Below, piece after piece: positions 10,332 through 18,240 of a stretch of 64,000 nucleotides of DNA (its first letter is position 1; every line of letters starts with the position of its first letter). Source of the stretch: Cymbomonas tetramitiformis (taxonomy: Eukaryota; Chlorophyta; Pyramimonadophyceae; Pyramimonadales; Pyramimonadaceae); the NCBI GenBank assembly GCA_001247695.2, contig LGRX02031403.1, positions 92,338 to 156,337 on the forward strand, read 5' to 3'. The position numbers were made by a program, and so were the translations under genes. Under the pieces are notes generated by a model. That model did no database searches. It saw only the letters and a list, made by a program, of their open reading frames with translations, and was not told where the DNA came from.

Positions 10332-11263
10332 CAGTGTTCAAGTGAACCGGTTCAGTTGTCGAACATAATCATGCGCACGAACCTAATTTGTCCGAAGCGG
10401 AAGCATGTCCACGTGATAAGGACAAAGCTGGTCTGAAATGAATCAAACCGACTTGTGCACGATTTCGAACTGATGCACGGCACCTGCATGATCTTCATTG
10501 GTCCCAAGCGTATGCATTGATCTGCATGTGACATTTGCAAGCATCCATCGCAAGAAAGAAACGGTTTTGCGTAAATGTTTCACTTCAAAGTCGATGTGAT
10601 GCCTATCTGGGACGAAGAATGGGCCTACTGCTCCGATTGTTAGCTGTTTCCGACCGGAGTTTCGCAAGCTAACATTAGGAACATCCTGTTTATATATCAT
10701 CCATGTGTTAACACTTCCTTTACGTCAAAACCTTATCCGCCCCCGCTTCCCGCCCCCGCGTGTGCGTTCTTATGCAAAACCCCGATTGGCTACAAGGGAC
10801 CGTGTGCATGTTACGACGGACATGCTTGCTAAACGATTAACGTCTGCATGCCCTAAGATCTACTTCGTTGTAAACCAACAAAAACCAGAAGGTAATGCGC
10901 AGTTAAAGTTGACACCTACAAGATTTGAGCCAGAATAATTCTGGAAGATTATTGTCTGCCTATGGATTCGAACTCTTGAGCTAATTGTCTAAGACCTTCA
11001 GTACGACGATTCAAATACGGAGGAGTATACTCATCTGTACACTCGGACGACATCCGATCCATTTCTACCAAGAACAAAAGGGTTCGATCAAATCCAGCAC
11101 TCGGCAAAAGGGATATGTTCTTAGCTTTATTGGGTGGGCTAAGGTATGGTCTGTGCATGCCATGGTCGAACTTGAGTAAGCAGGTGCAACACATGGTGAC
11201 CAGCTCAGCATGATTGAACATCGTGACTGACTACTTCTAACACCGCACTCTCTCAACGCCCTT
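10332..11263. other. No gene recognised
   Basis: No supportable gene. Around 10955-10995 the minus strand contains AGCTCAAGAGTTCGAATCC, which resembles part of a tRNA T-arm but without the rest of a cloverleaf. Confidence 0.4.
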
Positions 11264-12014
11264 TTAGGACTGCAGGTTGTTCATGAGCTCAGTCACAACG
11301 TTCCCAAACTTCATGGTCTTGGGTTTGGGACGTGCTGCGGAAAGGAATGCCACTGTGGATGCTGATGGTGCCGGAGAAATACGTGGGCTCTTCGGAAGTT
11401 CCGCCCCTCCGGGGGTGCTGAAGCCTGCCATGCTAGCAACGGAGCCTGGACTGCCATCATCTTGACTGGCACCACCTTTGTTTGACATCTGGCGAAAGCG
11501 TGACTGTGTACAGTCCCCAACTCAAGAATCAGTCGCTACGCTTTGCATTGACCGAAAGGAACCAGCTAATATCCATGAGACCGACCCAAATGTTTGATGT
11601 GCGTTCAGATGTAAAGTGGAATTGCACCCAAAAGGTCATCACACATGGGTGGCCATATGCACTAAACCAAGCAAGGGGAATAGCAATCCGAACCAGCCAC
11701 CCTCCTCGATGGCGTGTGGGATGAAATGCCTTCATGTCTGCAGGGGCGGGGTTGAGCATTATCAGTACACGCATATTTTGCCACCCCTCTACTGACCAGG
11801 GTCTGCATTGCCTCCCTAGACACCCTGAACACCTTAGATTGCATTTCCCCATCGTAACGATGATCCCCGCTGTATTTTCGATAGAGATAGCGTTTCGGAG
11901 GGATGCTGACTTAAACCTGAGGAGTACCTTATGTGCTTGTACCCCTAGCATGCATTCTGCCTCCTCCCACACTCTCTTTCTTCGTCTTTCCGGGGTGTGG
12001 CCTCTCTCCCACAC
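11264..12014 (-). pseudogene. Fragments of an unrecognised protein-coding gene
   Basis: Two minus-strand open segments lie in line: 11529-12014, and 11264-11488, which starts with MSNKGGASQ and is rich in Ser/Pro/Gly. The second ends in a hydrophobic-helical tail (NVVTELMNNLQS). Neither shows a domain I know. They may be exons of the same gene as the coiled-coil segment at 12120-12340 upstream, or decayed element coding sequence. Confidence 0.3.
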
Positions 12015-12085
12015 TCTCTTTCTTCATCTTTCCTGGCGTGCAGGCGTGGCCTCTCTCCCACACTCTCGTTTCTCATCTTTCCTTG
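11965..12085. repeat. Pyrimidine-rich tandem repeat
   Basis: Three imperfect copies of a 42-49 bp unit containing CCCACACTCTC followed by TTTC-rich sequence and TCTTTCC, starting near 11965, 12007 and 12056. Confidence 0.75.
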
Positions 12086-12119
12086 GAAAGGCGTGTCTGC
12101 CTACTGGCATCTTCATACA

Positions 12120-12600
12120 TGGAGCAGCCTTCGGAGGAGTGAAGCAGCTCACCGGACTTGAACTTGACCTCGGTGTCGGTGAACTGCCATCTCCAGTGGA
12201 TACATACATGCGCTGTGTGTGCCCCATCAGGGTGTTGGCCAGGTCATCGAGCTGCTGCTGCCGGTCTCCAGCCTCGTCAAGGTCCTTCTGCAGTTGCTCT
12301 ACCTCATTCTTGGATAGCTCAAGCATCGCCTGCAATCCCACCTCCCCCTCCATCTCTACACGTTCCCATCTTTTCTCGATGCCGAGTGAGGGGGAGAGAG
12401 GCAACCCTCCTACCTTGAGGCCGCCGTTCTCTATGCCGAGTGAGGGGGAGAGAGGCAACCCTCCTACCTTGAGGCCGCCGTTCTCTATGCCGAGTGAGGG
12501 GGAGATGCGACTCTTCGTGCACAAGCCTCTCGCCCGGATCCACCTTCGCCCGAGCCCGATCCCGAGATTTAGTATACATACCGTTAAGGTACACAAAATG
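12120..12600 (-). pseudogene. Coiled-coil gene fragment with 18-aa repeats
   Basis: On the minus strand an open frame runs from three 18-residue repeats (core SLGIENGGLKVGGLPLSP, at 12379-12510) into a heptad-like coiled coil (ELSKNEVEQLQKDLDEAGDR) and then a Ser/Pro-rich stretch. The combination resembles the linker and coiled-coil parts of Gag-like proteins, but no zinc knuckle or pol follows. The same frame extends upstream towards 13013 without meaningful composition. The function is unknown. Confidence 0.35.
12379..12510. repeat. 54-bp minisatellite, about 2.5 copies
   Basis: The unit begins ATGCCGAGTGAGGGGGAGAG at 12379, 12433 and 12487. A period of 54 bp keeps the reading frame, so each unit adds 18 residues to the minus-strand frame. 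Confidence 0.9.
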
Positions 12601-12870
12601 CATAAAGGGTATCTTAGGGTACCCTTTAGAGCACTAACAACGTTATTTCTTGTGGATGCACAGCTGGAACCGCAAGGTTCGAAGTATCCCCAAGACACGC
12701 CGAGGTAAATACGCGCAGGCTTTAGGAAAACCCGAACACATCGACGAGCCATTTTTTTGGAGCGTACACAGATCCCACAGTATGGCTGGGTCGAAAGTTC
12801 ACGGAGTACGAGTCGTTGCTCATGGTCGGGCCGAACCCGGTTTGCCGAAGCTTTTCTTACGTGACCATCG

Positions 12871-13706
12871 GTGATGGCTTTCATCGCACTCTCTGCTAGG
12901 AGTGATCGCAACAAGAGCACCTTACATAGATATTTCCGGACTTTCTTCATTAATGAGCAGTTGGATAAAGATGGAAGGGTGATCCTGAACAAGAAGGGTT
13001 TGCCTAAAACCAAGGAAGTTGACAGGTGCGTCCTCCCAAATCGGAATAGTATGCGGTTAGTGTATAAACCATACCACTTAATGTACCACGTTCGACCTAT
13101 CTACAGGCATGAAACATGCTGCTGGCTGGGAGTGATCGCGATAATATCAACATATACAGCTACTTTCGGGCTTTCTTCGTGAACGAATGTGTGGGTGAAG
13201 GTGGAAAGGTGATCCTGAAACAAAAATGGTGTGACGAAGCCACCGGGTATGTGAGTGCTTACCGAATAAAGATAGTTAGTCTGCGGATAGCGCATAAAGT
13301 TCTGTACTTGATGCACTATGTCCCGACTAATTGCGTATCAAACATGGTGGCGGTATGCAGGCACGGCCGCATTACAAACATTCTGCGGGTGGAGATCGCG
13401 GGACGGCTGTACTTTTTATTGAGAGTCAACTGGCTGGCAAAGCCAACCGAACAATAAATCAAGGCCTACCGTCAGAGGAACTCGATTCTCGGGCCGGACG
13501 ATGTGACTAAGACGGTGTACACCTTCAACCCGCACCGTGACCTAGCGACTTTCGAGAAGAAAACCGAGCCTTTCATCTTAGCCAACAAAGTTGAACTGCA
13601 GGTCGTCGTTATACCACATCCGTGCATGGAGACCGCGGTCATTCTTGACCCCACGACTGACTTTTTTGAATGCCTAAAGCCATCACTTGACTCTGACGAC
13701 AACTAG
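12871..13706 (+). pseudogene. Duplicated unknown coding module
   Basis: Two copies of a roughly 240-bp coding module lie head to tail, at about 12888-13110 and 13128-13360. In protein they align as SDRN...RYFRTFFINEQ...GRVILNKKG and SDRD...SYFRAFFVNEC...GKVILKQKW. They lie in different reading frames. A third open segment at 13503-13706 ends in an acidic tail (KPSLDSDDN). Direct repeats of nucleotide sequence between the copies show that the module was duplicated in place. I do not recognise the fold. No continuous ORF links the parts, so they are either exons or remnants. Confidence 0.45.
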
Positions 13707-14138
13707 GATGACAACGAGGACTGAACTGATGTTTCGATCGACGGGATTCTAGGCCGTGGACGGTCCCTCGGCATATTGCGTTGTGTGATTTCGTGGAACA
13801 CACAGCATGTGCAGTGGTTGCGTACTTTACGCGCATATACCGCTGTAGTACACGTTTAACATGTTGATTAATATATGGTTAACACATTAACGTGTGATTA
13901 TTATAGTGTACTAACGAGCATACTAACGACATGCTAACGTAGCACATTCCCAAAGCAATTTAGCCCCAATATCAGCTTCTTTAAACAGCGACATACCCCC
14001 TTAACTAATGTCCAGTTCGCCATCCAATCACCTTAGAACATCATTGAAGTGCATTTGGACCCCATCCATGATCCACTGCGCACCACGCCACGAGTCCACC
14101 CACTCCCACACTTAAGGAGACTGGGAGTTAGTATACCG
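13707..14138. other. Non-coding, TTAACG-motif-rich
   Basis: No gene. The stretch 13855-13950 and the end near 14129-14150 carry repeated GTTAACA/CTAACG motifs in both orientations, suggesting a decayed inverted-repeat element whose ends lie near 13855 and 14155. Confidence 0.35.
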
Positions 14139-14504
14139 TTAACATACTAACGTGTTGGAGCATCGGCACCGCCTGAGGTTGCGGCAATGGTTGCTGCTGA
14201 GGGGTTTGCTGCTGGACACTGGGGGGGGGAGGGTAGGTGGTGCCTCCGCTGTCGGCGCGCTGGCCGCATCTTCCCCTGGGCTTGCCATAAAGTCAGCCAC
14301 TTGGCGCTCCAAGGCCCGCAGCTGTCGTTCCTCCGACAGCTTCAGCTGCTGCGTGAAGTGCTCCTCCTGCCGCTTGAGCATTTTCTGACTCGCCTCCTCC
14401 TGCCTCAATAACACCGCCGTTAGCTCCTCCACGGTGATTCCCCTAAACGGCTGGGCAGCCTCGGTAACCTCCGACCGAGGTTCCTCAAGCGGTTGAGGGG
14501 GGGG
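14139..14504 (-). CDS. C-terminal coiled-coil segment of the PHD-finger gene
   Basis: The open frame encodes a strongly helical segment (TVEELTAVLLRQEEASQKM, then KRQEEHFTQQLKLSEERQL) typical of a two-stranded coiled coil, followed by a Pro-rich tail and a stop at 14139. It becomes continuous with the upstream segment (14485-15051) if the frame changes in the nine-G run at 14497-14505. I therefore read both as one protein whose frame is broken by a homopolymer-length change, real or technical. A dimerisation role is inferred. Confidence 0.5.
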   Translation of the reverse strand, partial: PPPQPLEEPRSEVTEAAQPFRGITVEELTAVLLRQEEASQKMLKRQEEHFTQQLKLSEERQLRALERQVADFMASPGEDAASAPTAEAPPTLPPPVSSSKPLSSNHCRNLRRCRCSNTLVC

Positions 14505-15051
14505 GCACAGTGCGGGCCGACGATGCCGGCGCCGCGCCCCTCGTTGACGCACGCCCCGAGGCCGGCATGCTTCCGCTGCCAGCAGATGATCTCCTCCTTT
14601 TTTGGCTAGTACCCTTTGATGAAGTTTGAGGGCCACCGCCACCCAAGCTCATGCCCTTGCCACCCTTACTCATGCCCTTACCGCCCTTACTCGTGCCCTT
14701 AGCCGGCGGCTGCTGCGTCAACCTCTCCGCCCACGGGTTTCCTTTATCCGCGAGTTGGCTCCTCAACTTCTTCCTCGGTGGGGAATTGGCGGTATCCACG
14801 TCCTCGCCCTCGTCCTCCGCCGGGACGGCAATCGCCGACGCACCACCCTGCGGCTCTGCATTCGCACCCACTTCCCTCCGAGCTAGCATGTCCACGAAGA
14901 CGTAGTCATCCTGCGTGTAGTTCGGCGAGGCAAAGGTGCCACCCTGAAGATCCTTTGCTGTCAGTTGCCGCACGATCGGAGGCAAAGAGACACCTGTGAA
15001 GAGCCCACAATCGGACGTCGAGCTTGTCAAAATGAAATTGGGGGCTAGCAC
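14485..15051 (-). CDS. Low-complexity, nuclear-type segment of the PHD-finger gene
   Basis: The first part (RQLTAKDLQGGTFASPNY) looks folded. It is followed by basic, Ser/Gly-rich repeats of SKGGKGM type (three copies around 14650-14700) and clusters such as PPRKKLRS and QKRRRSS that look like nuclear localisation signals. It joins the exon at 15125-15811 through a probable intron: donor ACG-GTATGG near 15134 and an AG acceptor near 15025. Downstream it continues into the coiled coil after the G9 run. Nuclear location is inferred from the basic clusters. Confidence 0.5.
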   Translation of the reverse strand: MLAPNFILTSSTSDCGLFTGVSLPPIVRQLTAKDLQGGTFASPNYTQDDYVFVDMLARREVGANAEPQGGASAIAVPAEDEGEDVDTANSPPRKKLRSQLADKGNPWAERLTQQPPAKGTSKGGKGMSKGGKGMSLGGGGPQTSSKGTSQKRRRSSAGSGSMPASGRASTRGAAPASSARTVPPPSTA

Positions 15052-15124
15052 TTAGACAAAAGGAATTTCACCGCAAGCATGCTCAGCATCGCCCCGCAAG
15101 AGTACCGCTTCACACAAACAAAGA

Positions 15125-15811
15125 TCATGCCATACCGTTCTCCAAGCCTTTGTACTTGTGCAGGTTGAGGAGCTTCGGGAAGAACACCCTCGCGCACTCG
15201 TACACAATGTCGGACCCCTCTTCAGTCTTGAAGTGGGCGGCCCCACGGGCCTTATCCGTGCTGCCCTGGTTGAGCCGGTTCATGCGGAAGATGTGCGTAA
15301 GGTGCGGGGTGGCGTTTCTGCCGTGGATAGGCCCTCCGCATATGGTGAACCACCCACGTTCTCGTACGTGCAAGATCGTCCCCGCAATATACGCGCTCTT
15401 GTGCCCTTGGTGATACACCACGGATCCCCTCTCAAAACGCCCCTTGGACCTTGCCGTGTATCCCTCCTTCCCATGCACCCCATCCCCTGCCACGTACACC
15501 ACCGGTGCGCACCGCGGCAGATCACAATGATGCACCCAACGTGGATAAAAAGCAACACGTTGCTCCAAGGTGGCCTTCGCCCACCCCGGCCAATCCGCGG
15601 ATGCGGGCGGCTCCACGACCACCTCCGCAGGTGCGGGCTCTCCCGCCGCGGGGCTCCCTGTGATTGGGGGCGGATCCACCACCACCTCCGCCGGTGCGGG
15701 CTCTCCCGCCGCGGGACCCTTTGTGATTAGGGCCTTCTCCACGACCACCTCCGCAAGTGCGAGCTCTCCCGCCGCGGGGCTCCCTGTGATTGGGGGCGGA
15801 TCCCCCACCAC
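15125..15811 (-). CDS. Central exon of the PHD-finger gene with 21-aa repeats
   Basis: The segment starts with 21-residue repeats (unit AEVVVDPPPITGSPAAGEPAP, four copies) and passes into a compact, apparently folded domain of about 130 residues containing WPGWAKATLEQRV, HHCDLPRCAP, GERGWFTICGG-like and HLTHIFRMNRLNQ stretches. It ends at a likely 5' splice site (ACG-GTATGG). The folded part has several Cys/His residues but no pattern I can assign. It follows the PHD finger in the same gene after frame changes at A6/T6 (16000-16005) and a four-G run (15857-15860). Confidence 0.5.
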   Translation of the reverse strand: MVGDPPPITGSPAAGELALAEVVVEKALITKGPAAGEPAPAEVVVDPPPITGSPAAGEPAPAEVVVEPPASADWPGWAKATLEQRVAFYPRWVHHCDLPRCAPVVYVAGDGVHGKEGYTARSKGRFERGSVVYHQGHKSAYIAGTILHVRERGWFTICGGPIHGRNATPHLTHIFRMNRLNQGSTDKARGAAHFKTEEGSDIVYECARVFFPKLLNLHKYKGLENGMA

Positions 15812-16280
15812 CTCCGCCGGTGCGGGCTCTCCCGCCGCGGGAACCTCCGTGCTCGTGGGGCGGGAGCGTCCGCGGGTTGCTCCGCCGCTCCCGACGGCGC
15901 TTCAACATCCCCATCACCAACCTCGGGGGGTGTGGCCGCTTCGAGGGGCGGTGGCCACGGCAAACTCTGCTGGAACGCGCCTTCCAGCAGCATGGCGCCT
16001 TTTTTGCCAGAGTGTCTTTCTCCGCTTGCGAGGTTGGGTAGACCGTGCGTTTCGCCATGCACTCCGGCCTACCACAGCAGCTCACCTCTTCAATGCCCTT
16101 GCTCAAAAGGCACACGTTGTGGTACTGCGCACCGCAGTGCGAGCACCTGTGCACTCCACGTCCATCATCCTTCTCGCAGATATAGCAGCACTCTTCAGGT
16201 GCTGGCGGTGGGCGTGAGGGCGGAGGAGGCAGTTGCGATCCCGTGGCGAGCCCACCTAATTCATACAACACCAAAACCAT
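15522..16280 (-). CDS. PHD-type zinc-finger protein, N-terminal exon
   Basis: From the ATG at 16280 a short Pro-rich leader precedes a C4HC3-like zinc finger: Cys32, Cys35, Cys46, Cys49, His54, Cys57, Cys68 or Cys69, and Cys74. That is the spacing of PHD fingers, which read histone H3 tails. After about residue 90 the frame turns into low-complexity Gly/Arg. A natural-looking acidic, Pro-rich continuation lies in another frame, reached at the T6 run (16000-16005). The zinc finger is seen directly; chromatin reading is family knowledge. Together with downstream exons it forms one gene covering 14139-16280. It may be a host gene or an element-encoded protein. Confidence 0.6.
   Translation of the reverse strand: MVLVLYELGGLATGSQLPPPPSRPPPAPEECCYICEKDDGRGVHRCSHCGAQYHNVCLLSKGIEEVSCCGRPECMAKRTVYPTSQAEKDTLAKKAPCCWKARSSRVCRGHRPSKRPHPPRLVMGMLKRRRERRSNPRTLPPHEHGGSRGGRARTGGGGGGSAPNHREPRGGRARTCGGGRGEGPNHKGSRGGRARTGGGGGGSAPNHREPRGGRARTCGGGRGAARIRGLAGVGEGHLGATCCFLSTLGASL
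15611..15862. repeat. 63-bp minisatellite, four copies, in-frame
   Basis: The block GTGCGGGCTCTCCCGCCGCG recurs at 15631, 15694, 15757 and 15820, exactly 63 bp apart. The period is a multiple of three, so copy number can change without breaking the protein frame on the minus strand. Confidence 0.95.
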
Positions 16281-16299
16281 GCGCGTTTACATACCCCCC

Positions 16300-16375
16300 T
16301 ATGACCGGTAAATTGACCCCCAATGGTAAAATTACCACATATGACCGGTAAATTGACCCCCAATGGTAAAATGAT
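16300..16375. repeat. 40-bp tandem duplication
   Basis: ATGACCGGTAAATTGACCCC starts at 16301 and at 16341, each followed by CAATGGTAAAAT. Two copies, nearly identical. Confidence 0.9.
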
Positions 16376-17060
16376 ATATCCAGACCGGAGGTTGGAGCCC
16401 CCCTCGCGAGGGCCCACGCATGGAATGGTGGGTTTACTTATTGAAATGCGCACAGATGTATGAAGTTGAATACCCCGCAATACGTAATGCTCAAATTTAC
16501 AAGTAGAAATGTTCTATTACAAGGTGTTACAACCAAGAATATTCTAGAATTATTGGGGGCTTGCACCGATATTCTCAGGACGGTTGTCCAACCATATTCT
16601 ATAATATACGAATCATGTCGCATTGCTATTATCTAGAAATATACGAGCTGCTGTAATGGGCGCCCCTATCATATCATCTATTTATATGCAAGTAGATGAT
16701 ATGATGCCCTTATAGGAATATTGTTTTGTCATTTTTAAAGGCGGGAGCAGAAAGTTGTGAACACGCTGAATCAATGTCATTAACTCACCAGCTCACCACC
16801 TATCATTCATCAATAACAAAACCACCACTAGAATAACTCGGGCTATCCCTTCGATTTTCTGTCCTTAATATTTTGGTCGCTGTACCCCGTTCTGAGGCGC
16901 GTACCCACAAACCAAGCATACATTGCACCCCGTTCCGAGGCGCGTACCCACAAAACAAGCATACAGGTGGACTCAGCATCTCAAGCCGAGACCACCTGTG
17001 TGCTTAAAGGCACCAGAACTGAAAGGTGTTACCTGTACAATGTTTCTGCCTAGGAAAATC
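16376..17060. other. Non-coding; 43-bp duplication at 16884-16969
   Basis: No gene. ACCCCGTTCTGAGGCGCGTA at 16884 recurs (one change) at 16927. AT-rich sequence occupies 16480-16720, including a near palindrome around TATCATATCATCTA and AGATGATATGATG (16665-16705). Confidence 0.5.
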
Positions 17061-17129
17061 GTGGCACCTCAGTGTCGAACTGAGATCTTCGGACATTCTG
17101 TCCCAGGCTCTCGCTTGAGCTAGTGCCAC
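17061..17129 (-). tRNA. tRNA-like sequence, Phe(GAA)-like
   Basis: On the minus strand 69 nt fold into a cloverleaf: acceptor GTGGCAC with GTGCCAC (perfect 7 bp), D-stem GCTC/GAGC, an anticodon arm with loop CAGAATG, and T-stem CTCAG/CTGAG with loop TTCGACA. Position 33 is A instead of the invariant U, and the anticodon stem has a G-G mismatch, so it may not be functional. It shares its start and D-arm (GTGGCA, then TAGCTCAA) with the tRNA-like copies at 32674 and 32995. Confidence 0.5.
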
Positions 17130-17213
17130 AGGCTGTAAAAAAATGTTTCACCCTGCAGGTCACGGACAGGCAGGTATAAGCGGAGGGCCTATAAGAAAAC
17201 AAACCGAAGCCTA

Positions 17214-17286
17214 GAAGGGGCATCTTAGTTTCGAACTAAGATCTCCAGACATACGGTTCGACGCTCTTGCTTGAGCTAAGGGGGAC
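17214..17286 (-). tRNA. Degenerate tRNA-like sequence
   Basis: The minus strand contains a D-arm almost identical to the one at 17061-17129 (AGCTCAAGCAAGAGC) and a T-arm CTTAG-TTCGAAA-CTAAG. The acceptor arms do not pair (GTCCCCC against ATGCCCC) and the anticodon stem is poor. It is related to its neighbour, probably as a decayed tRNA-derived repeat. Confidence 0.4.
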
Positions 17287-17639
17287 GTGGCTGCGGGGGA
17301 CGCAACTGAGGAAAGTAGGTATGAAGGTATGCGGGCGCGGATGTGCCAGGGGCACGACGACAGATGCTCGGAGATATGTTTTTGATTGAACGTGCAAAGG
17401 TACACAATTCGGATTTTTATAATATACTGGATCAGGGCCAGATTGAGGTACAAACGATAATTCGGTTCCGAGTTCTGAAGCTAAACACTTCTCAAGTGCT
17501 CTACTTATTCACTCGTCACTCAGGTTGCAGAGTCAACCACTCGAGAGCCGATGTCACACTTCGGCTCAACGTTCAGTTCCCGATCCGATCTCATTTCTAA
17601 TTCCGATTCGTCATTCTCGATTCAGATGTTATGCCGACA

Positions 17640-17960
17640 GGCTGACACGATGACTGCCCCACAGTACTGTCATACTACTGTACTGTCATACTATCATACT
17701 GTCATAGCGTCATACTGTCATAGCGTCATACTGTCATACTGTCATAACCTTAATATCTGATATTCGATTTCATTGTCTTTTCAACCCCGATGCGAATCTG
17801 ACCATTCTTCGAGGGTCTGACTGAGTTCCACGATGACACCCCCCCCCACAGTACTGTCATACTACTATAGTGTCATACTGTCATACTGTCATAGTGTCAT
17901 AGTGTCATACTGTCATACCCCGGACATCTGGTATTCATTCTCATCGTGATTTCAAGCGCA
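17640..17960. repeat. TGTCATAC octamer arrays within a duplicated block
   Basis: Two blocks about 185 bp apart (from about 17650 and about 17835) each start with CCCACAGTACTGTCATACTACT and continue in arrays of the octamer TGTCATAC and variants (CGTCATAC, TGTCATAG). Each block then carries a diverged tail. It is a higher-order repeat: an octamer array nested in a 185-bp duplication. It lies where the downstream LTR of the gypsy element would be expected. Confidence 0.8.
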
Positions 17961-18053
17961 ATTTCACTGTCATCGTGCCAATCCCAGATTACCCCCGATG
18001 ACACACATACGGACGCATAGGCATATCGGCTCACGCTGTGCCTCCGGGCACAA

Positions 18054-18066
18054 CTCTCCCCCCCTT
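18054..18066 (-). other. Candidate polypurine tract of the gypsy element
   Basis: On the minus strand the sequence is AA, seven G, then AGAG, followed by TTGTGCC. A purine tract directly before a TG start is where second-strand synthesis begins and the 3' LTR starts. The second LTR is missing because the 5' end of this element is lost, so the LTR cannot be confirmed by comparison. Confidence 0.4.
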
Positions 18067-18240
18067 AGGAGTGGTCTACCTCCTGGGATCACTCCGCTAA
18101 GGTACCCATCTAAGTTCCGGTTCTTAGGTTTTCTGGTTCCTTGCTGTTTCCAGTTCTTAGGTTCTCTGGTCCCTCTTCGAGCATAGTTTGCCTGCCGCTA
18201 CCAGGGCACCACTTTCAAGAAGAAGGGTGCCACTTGGAAT

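Noticed and set aside
10949..11000. tRNA gene on the minus strand near GAGTTCGAATCC
   Set aside because: Only a T-loop-like motif is present; acceptor and anticodon stems cannot be formed.
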